Below are positions 60,310 through 64,000 of a DNA stretch of 64,000 nucleotides, one piece after another. Each line of letters starts with the position of its first letter. The first letter of the stretch is position 1. This stretch comes from Pseudomonas reinekei. GTDB taxonomy: Bacteria; Pseudomonadota; Gammaproteobacteria; Pseudomonadales; Pseudomonadaceae. The notes below the pieces were generated by a model. The model ran no database searches. It was given only the letters and a program-made list of their open reading frames with translations, and was not told the DNA's origin. A program made the translations under genes and the position numbers. The stretch is taken from NCBI RefSeq assembly GCF_001945365.1, contig NZ_MSTQ01000001.1:496001-560000 (forward strand). The letters are read 5' to 3'.

Positions 60310-61260
60310 TCAATTGGCCGAATCACGGGCCAACCGCGCATTCTCCTTGAGAATTTCGGCAAATTCCAGGGCGGCGCCTACCAGTTTCTCGCCCTTGCGG
60401 GTGAGGATCCCGTAATCCTGCGGGACCAGGTGCAGCGGCGTGTCGAGGGTCTTGAGCTGGCCGCTGTCGAGCAGCGGGTTGACCATCGCTTTGGGCAACA
60501 TGCCGATCATTGGGCCGCGCTGCAAAACCTGCAGGAAGGTTTGCATCGAAATCGTGTCGACGGTGTTGCGCGGCATCCCGACCCCGGCTTCGGCAAAGGC
60601 CAGTTCCATGCGTGCGCGAATCGGCGTGCCGACCGGGTAGAGAATCCACGGCAGGTCCACCAACTGCTGCAACGACGTCGGGCCGGCGTCGGCCAATGGA
60701 TGGCGATTGTTGACCACGATGCAGAACGGTTCGGGCGCCAGCGGCTGAAAGTCATAACGTTGCTGCTGGCTCTGATCGGTGAAGCGCGCAACCGCCAGGT
60801 CGAGCTTCTTCTGTTCGAGCATTTCCATCAGGTGATTACTGGTTTGCTCCACCACTTCGATCGACAGCAATGGCGCGCGCTGCTTGATTTGCAAAATGGC
60901 TTCGGGCAAGGCGACCGCCGTCGCCGCAAAAATCCCGCCGACCTTGAGATGACCATGCCCGCCTTCGCGCAGGCTGCTGATTTGCTCGACGAACGAGCGC
61001 GCATCGTTCAAGGCAATCTGCGCATAGCGCAGCACATGTTCGCCCAACGCCGTGGGCGGCATGCTCCGTGGCTGGCGTTCGAACAACGCAAAGCCCAACA
61101 GGCTTTCGATTTCCTTGAGCATCTTGCTGATGGCCGGCTGGCTCAGGTTCATCTGCTGGGCTGCCAGGTGCATGTTGCGCGTGCGGCCCAACGTGTCGAT
61201 CAGCAGCAAATGCCTGAATTTGAGCCAGCCGCAAACGCTGGAAAAGGACAGTTCTGACAT
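60310..61260 (-). CDS. LysR-family regulator of the sugar-acid cluster
   Basis: A 316-residue regulator with the N-terminal helix-turn-helix (FRHLLLIDTLGRTRNMHLAA, QMNLSQPAISKMLKEIESLLGF) and a ligand-binding domain. The type is near GbpR-like regulators of sugar uptake and catabolism. It lies between the two halves of the cluster and is divergent from the AraD1-type gene at 61375. Probably controls both, acting at the 115-base intergenic region and in front of the dehydrogenase gene. Confidence 0.85.
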   Translation of the reverse strand: MSELSFSSVCGWLKFRHLLLIDTLGRTRNMHLAAQQMNLSQPAISKMLKEIESLLGFALFERQPRSMPPTALGEHVLRYAQIALNDARSFVEQISSLREGGHGHLKVGGIFAATAVALPEAILQIKQRAPLLSIEVVEQTSNHLMEMLEQKKLDLAVARFTDQSQQQRYDFQPLAPEPFCIVVNNRHPLADAGPTSLQQLVDLPWILYPVGTPIRARMELAFAEAGVGMPRNTVDTISMQTFLQVLQRGPMIGMLPKAMVNPLLDSGQLKTLDTPLHLVPQDYGILTRKGEKLVGAALEFAEILKENARLARDSAN

Positions 61261-61374
61261 GTGCGTTCCTCGACGAAGTAATAACCTGGCGTTATCGAAT
61301 ACTGAATATATCTCATTGGAGTTTATCGACTGCCCGCCCTAGCGTGAAGGCTTTACGAACCAGGAAGATCCGCC

Positions 61375-62556
61375 ATGTCACTAATGCTTACCCCCGAAAA
61401 CACCCTGCCGGCTGACGGTGTGGCCGGCACTTTGATCGGTCGCGCCTGGGTTCCGGGCACGATCGCCGGGCCCTCGCCGATCGTCCTGCGCGCGGATGGC
61501 GTTTTTGACCTGTCGGAACGTTTCGCGACACTCAGTGACTTGCTGGAATCGGACGCGCCATTGTCAGCGGTGCGCCAGACACCGGGGACTTTCATCACCA
61601 GCATCGAAGCGTTACTGGCCAACACCGGCCCTGACGCCGATCCGTCAAAACCCTATTTATTGCCACCGCTGGACTTGCAGGTGATCAAGGCCGCCGGCGT
61701 GACCTTTGCCGCCAGCATGATCGAGCGCGTGATCGAAGAGCAGGCCGGCGGCGATGCCGCAAAAGCCGAAGCCGTGCGGACTACCGTACACGCGGTGATT
61801 GGCGACAACCTGCGCTCGATCGTTCCGGGCTCCGAGCAGGCCATGCGCTTGAAAGCCCTGTTGATTGAACAAGGCATGTGGTCGCAATACCTGGAAGTCG
61901 GCATCGGGCCAGACGCGGAAATTTTTACCAAAGCCCCGGTGCTGGCCGCCGTCGGCAGCGGCAACCGAATCGGCATTCACCCAGGTTCCCAGTGGAACAA
62001 CCCGGAACCGGAAGTGGTGCTGGCGGTGAACAGCCGGGGCCAGATCCATGGCGCAACGCTGGGCAACGACGTCAACCTGCGGGATTTCGAAGGCCGCAGC
62101 GCCCTGCTGCTGAGCAAGGCCAAAGACAACAATGCGTCCTGCTCGATCGGACCGTTCATTCGTTTGTTCGACGAACACTTCAGCCTCGATGACGTGCGTG
62201 CCTGCGTGGTCGACCTTCAGGTGCAGGGCGAGGACGGTTACCGCATGCAGGGTTCCAGCTCGATGAGCCAGATCAGCCGCGACCCGCAGGATCTGGCCGG
62301 CCAGACGTTGAATGCCAATCACCAATACCCCGATGGTTTCCTGCTGTTTCTCGGTACCCTGTTCGCCCCCACCGAAGATCGCGATCATGTCGGCAGCGGA
62401 TTCACCCACAAGCTGGGTGACCGGGTCAGCATCAGCAGTCCGTTGCTGGGCAGCCTGCACAACCAGGTCACCCACAGTTGCGAGGCCGCACCGTGGACCT
62501 TTGGCGTCAGCGCCCTGCTACGCAACCTCGCCGCCCGAGGACTGCTCGCCCGCTGA
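61375..62556 (+). CDS. AraD1-type FAH-family protein, 2-keto-3-deoxy-pentonate dehydratase
   Basis: A 393-residue protein of the FAH superfamily, longer than the hydrolase at 55503. Key parts: KAAGVTFAASMIERVIEEQ, YLEVGIGPDAEIFTK, PGSQWNNPEPEVVLAVN (the metal-binding Glu pair) and CSIGPFIRLFDEHF. Relatives are the AraD1 family linked to L-arabinose/xylose oxidation, where 2-keto-3-deoxy-L-arabonate is dehydrated to 2-ketoglutarate semialdehyde. Encoded just before the sugar-acid dehydratase. The semialdehyde would feed the dehydrogenase at 58601. Confidence 0.8.
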   Translation: MSLMLTPENTLPADGVAGTLIGRAWVPGTIAGPSPIVLRADGVFDLSERFATLSDLLESDAPLSAVRQTPGTFITSIEALLANTGPDADPSKPYLLPPLDLQVIKAAGVTFAASMIERVIEEQAGGDAAKAEAVRTTVHAVIGDNLRSIVPGSEQAMRLKALLIEQGMWSQYLEVGIGPDAEIFTKAPVLAAVGSGNRIGIHPGSQWNNPEPEVVLAVNSRGQIHGATLGNDVNLRDFEGRSALLLSKAKDNNASCSIGPFIRLFDEHFSLDDVRACVVDLQVQGEDGYRMQGSSSMSQISRDPQDLAGQTLNANHQYPDGFLLFLGTLFAPTEDRDHVGSGFTHKLGDRVSISSPLLGSLHNQVTHSCEAAPWTFGVSALLRNLAARGLLAR

Positions 62557-62604
62557 AACCGCAACAGATTGTCGAACCATCCAATGACAAGAGAGACCTG
62601 AATC

Positions 62605-64000
62605 ATGAGTGACACCCCCAAGCGCCGCCTGCGCAGTGAGCAGTGGTTCAACGACCCTGCCCACGCGGACATGACTGCCCTGTACGTCGAACGCTACATG
62701 AACTACGGGATGACCCGCGAAGAACTGCAATCGGGCCGCCCGATCATCGGCATTGCCCAGACGGGCAGCGACCTGACCCCGTGCAACCGTCATCACCTGG
62801 AGCTGGCGCAACGGGTCAAGGCCGGCATCCGCGATGCCGGCGGCATTCCCATGGAATTCCCGGTGCACCCGATTGCCGAACAGTCGCGGCGCCCGACCGC
62901 AGCGCTCGACCGCAACCTGGCTTACCTGGGGCTGGTGGAGATCCTCCACGGCTACCCGCTCGACGGCGTGGTGCTCACCACCGGTTGTGACAAAACCACC
63001 CCGGCCTGCCTGATGGCCGCCGCCACCACCGACCTGCCCTCCATCGTCCTGTCCGGCGGGCCGATGCTCGACGGCCACCACAAGGGTGAGTTGATCGGTT
63101 CCGGGACAGTGCTCTGGCACGCGCGCAACCTGATGGCTGCCGGGGAGATCGACTATGAAGGGTTCATGGAAATGACCACGGCGGCATCGCCGTCAGTCGG
63201 GCACTGCAACACCATGGGCACCGCCTTGTCGATGAACGCTCTGGCCGAAGCCCTGGGCATGTCGCTGCCCGGTTGCGCGAGCATTCCGGCGCCGTACCGT
63301 GAACGAGGGCAAATGGCCTATGCCACCGGCAAGCGCATCTGCGAACTGGTGATGCAGGACGTGCGCCCGTCGCAGATCATGACCCGCGAAGCGTTCGAGA
63401 ACGCCATTGCCGTGGCTTCGGCGCTGGGCGCCTCGAGCAACTGCCCGCCACACCTGATTGCCATCGCCCGGCACATGGGCGTCGAACTGAGCCTCGACGA
63501 CTGGCAACGCATAGGCGAAGACGTGCCGCTGCTGGTCAACTGCATGCCGGCGGGCAAGTACCTGGGCGAAGGCTTTCACCGTGCGGGCGGTGTGCCGGCG
63601 GTGATGCATGAACTGCAAAAGGCCGGACGCCTGCACGAAAACTGCGCGACGGTCAGCGGCAAGACCATCGGCGAGATCGTCAGCAGCACCCTGACCAGCA
63701 ACGCCGACGTGATCTACCCGTTCGAAACCCCACTCAAGCACCGCGCCGGCTTCATCGTGCTCAGTGGCAACTTCTTCGATAGCGCGATCATGAAAATGTC
63801 GGTGGTGGGCGAGGCGTTTCGCAAGACGTATCTCTCCGAACCGGGCGCGGAAAACAGCTTCGAAGCGCGTGCCATCGTGTTCGAAGGGCCGGAGGATTAT
63901 CACGCACGGATCGACGACCCGGCGCTGGATATCGACGAGCGCTGCATCCTGGTGATTCGTGGCGCCGGCACTGTGGGCTATCCCGGCAGTGCCGAAGTGG
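62605..64000 (+). CDS. IlvD/Edd-family sugar-acid dehydratase (partial), L-arabonate type
   Basis: The first 465 residues of a [Fe-S] dehydratase; the window ends inside the gene and the family length is about 570-595. The lead RLRSEQWFNDPAHADMTALY is typical of sugar-acid dehydratases (L-arabonate, D-xylonate) rather than IlvD. Cluster cysteines lie in GCDKTTPAC and SVGHCNTMGTA. It would convert an aldonate such as L-arabonate to its 2-keto-3-deoxy acid, the first committed step of the cluster. Starts 48 bases after the AraD1-type gene; same operon. Confidence 0.88.
   Translation, partial: MSDTPKRRLRSEQWFNDPAHADMTALYVERYMNYGMTREELQSGRPIIGIAQTGSDLTPCNRHHLELAQRVKAGIRDAGGIPMEFPVHPIAEQSRRPTAALDRNLAYLGLVEILHGYPLDGVVLTTGCDKTTPACLMAAATTDLPSIVLSGGPMLDGHHKGELIGSGTVLWHARNLMAAGEIDYEGFMEMTTAASPSVGHCNTMGTALSMNALAEALGMSLPGCASIPAPYRERGQMAYATGKRICELVMQDVRPSQIMTREAFENAIAVASALGASSNCPPHLIAIARHMGVELSLDDWQRIGEDVPLLVNCMPAGKYLGEGFHRAGGVPAVMHELQKAGRLHENCATVSGKTIGEIVSSTLTSNADVIYPFETPLKHRAGFIVLSGNFFDSAIMKMSVVGEAFRKTYLSEPGAENSFEARAIVFEGPEDYHARIDDPALDIDERCILVIRGAGTVGYPGSAEV

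Overview
The window looks like a chromosomal segment of a Pseudomonas of the fluorescens type. The codon use and GC content of most genes fit. So do the many short imperfect palindromes of REP/REPIN type between genes (GTGGGAGCGAGC and GTAGGAGCCGGC forms), a FecI/FecR/TonB-receptor unit, an NtrC-style nirBD operon and an hcp effector islet. There are no rRNA or tRNA genes and no CRISPR array. The right end cuts through a gene.

Layout. 0-5.3 kb: ordinary genes (aldo/keto reductase, multi-TM carrier, hydrolase, CAP-domain protein, GlxA-type regulator). 5.3-18.4 kb: a two-partner-secretion / contact-dependent inhibition (CDI) locus read on the minus strand, made of the transporter tpsB, a 2766-residue CdiA-type exoprotein, its immunity gene, and an AT-rich tail of orphan toxin and immunity cassettes. 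The tail cassettes are separated by near-identical 75-bp hairpin repeats, and the array ends in a RAYT transposase gene that carries the same sequence at both ends. 18.7-24.6 kb: small regulators, an SDR/LysR pair and a DMT exporter. 25-29.1 kb: FecI-FecR-TonB receptor with candidate Fur boxes. 29-38.5 kb: polyamine-type binding protein, amidase, reverse transsulfuration pair, thioesterase, DUF2252 protein. 38.8-40.7 kb: a type VI secretion islet (hcp, effector, immunity) in which hcp carries an in-frame stop. 40.9-55.4 kb: mqo, ilvD, nirBD with an elaborate leader, Sco/PCuAC copper genes, msrA, two RidA proteins and an RlhA-type U32 protein. 55.5-64 kb: a sugar-acid oxidation cluster (FAH hydrolase, SDR, MFS, semialdehyde dehydrogenase, LysR, AraD1-type protein, IlvD/Edd dehydratase).

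Most notable points. (1) tpsB has a good start and signal peptide in one frame and the mature protein in the next, which points to a one-base deletion that would disable secretion. (2) The CDI tail holds a recognisable orphan Bacterial toxin 50 domain that has no ORF of its own, two copies of an Imm40-like gene (one cut by the transposase element), and hairpin elements after every immunity gene. (3) hcp carries a nonsense codon at position 30 while its effector/immunity pair is intact. (4) The nirBD leader shows a sigma-54 promoter, two ANNGNN hexaloop hairpins and a mutually exclusive terminator, the layout expected for NasT-type (ANTAR) antitermination. (5) The sugar-acid cluster seems to encode two alternative exits from a 2-keto-3-deoxy sugar acid.
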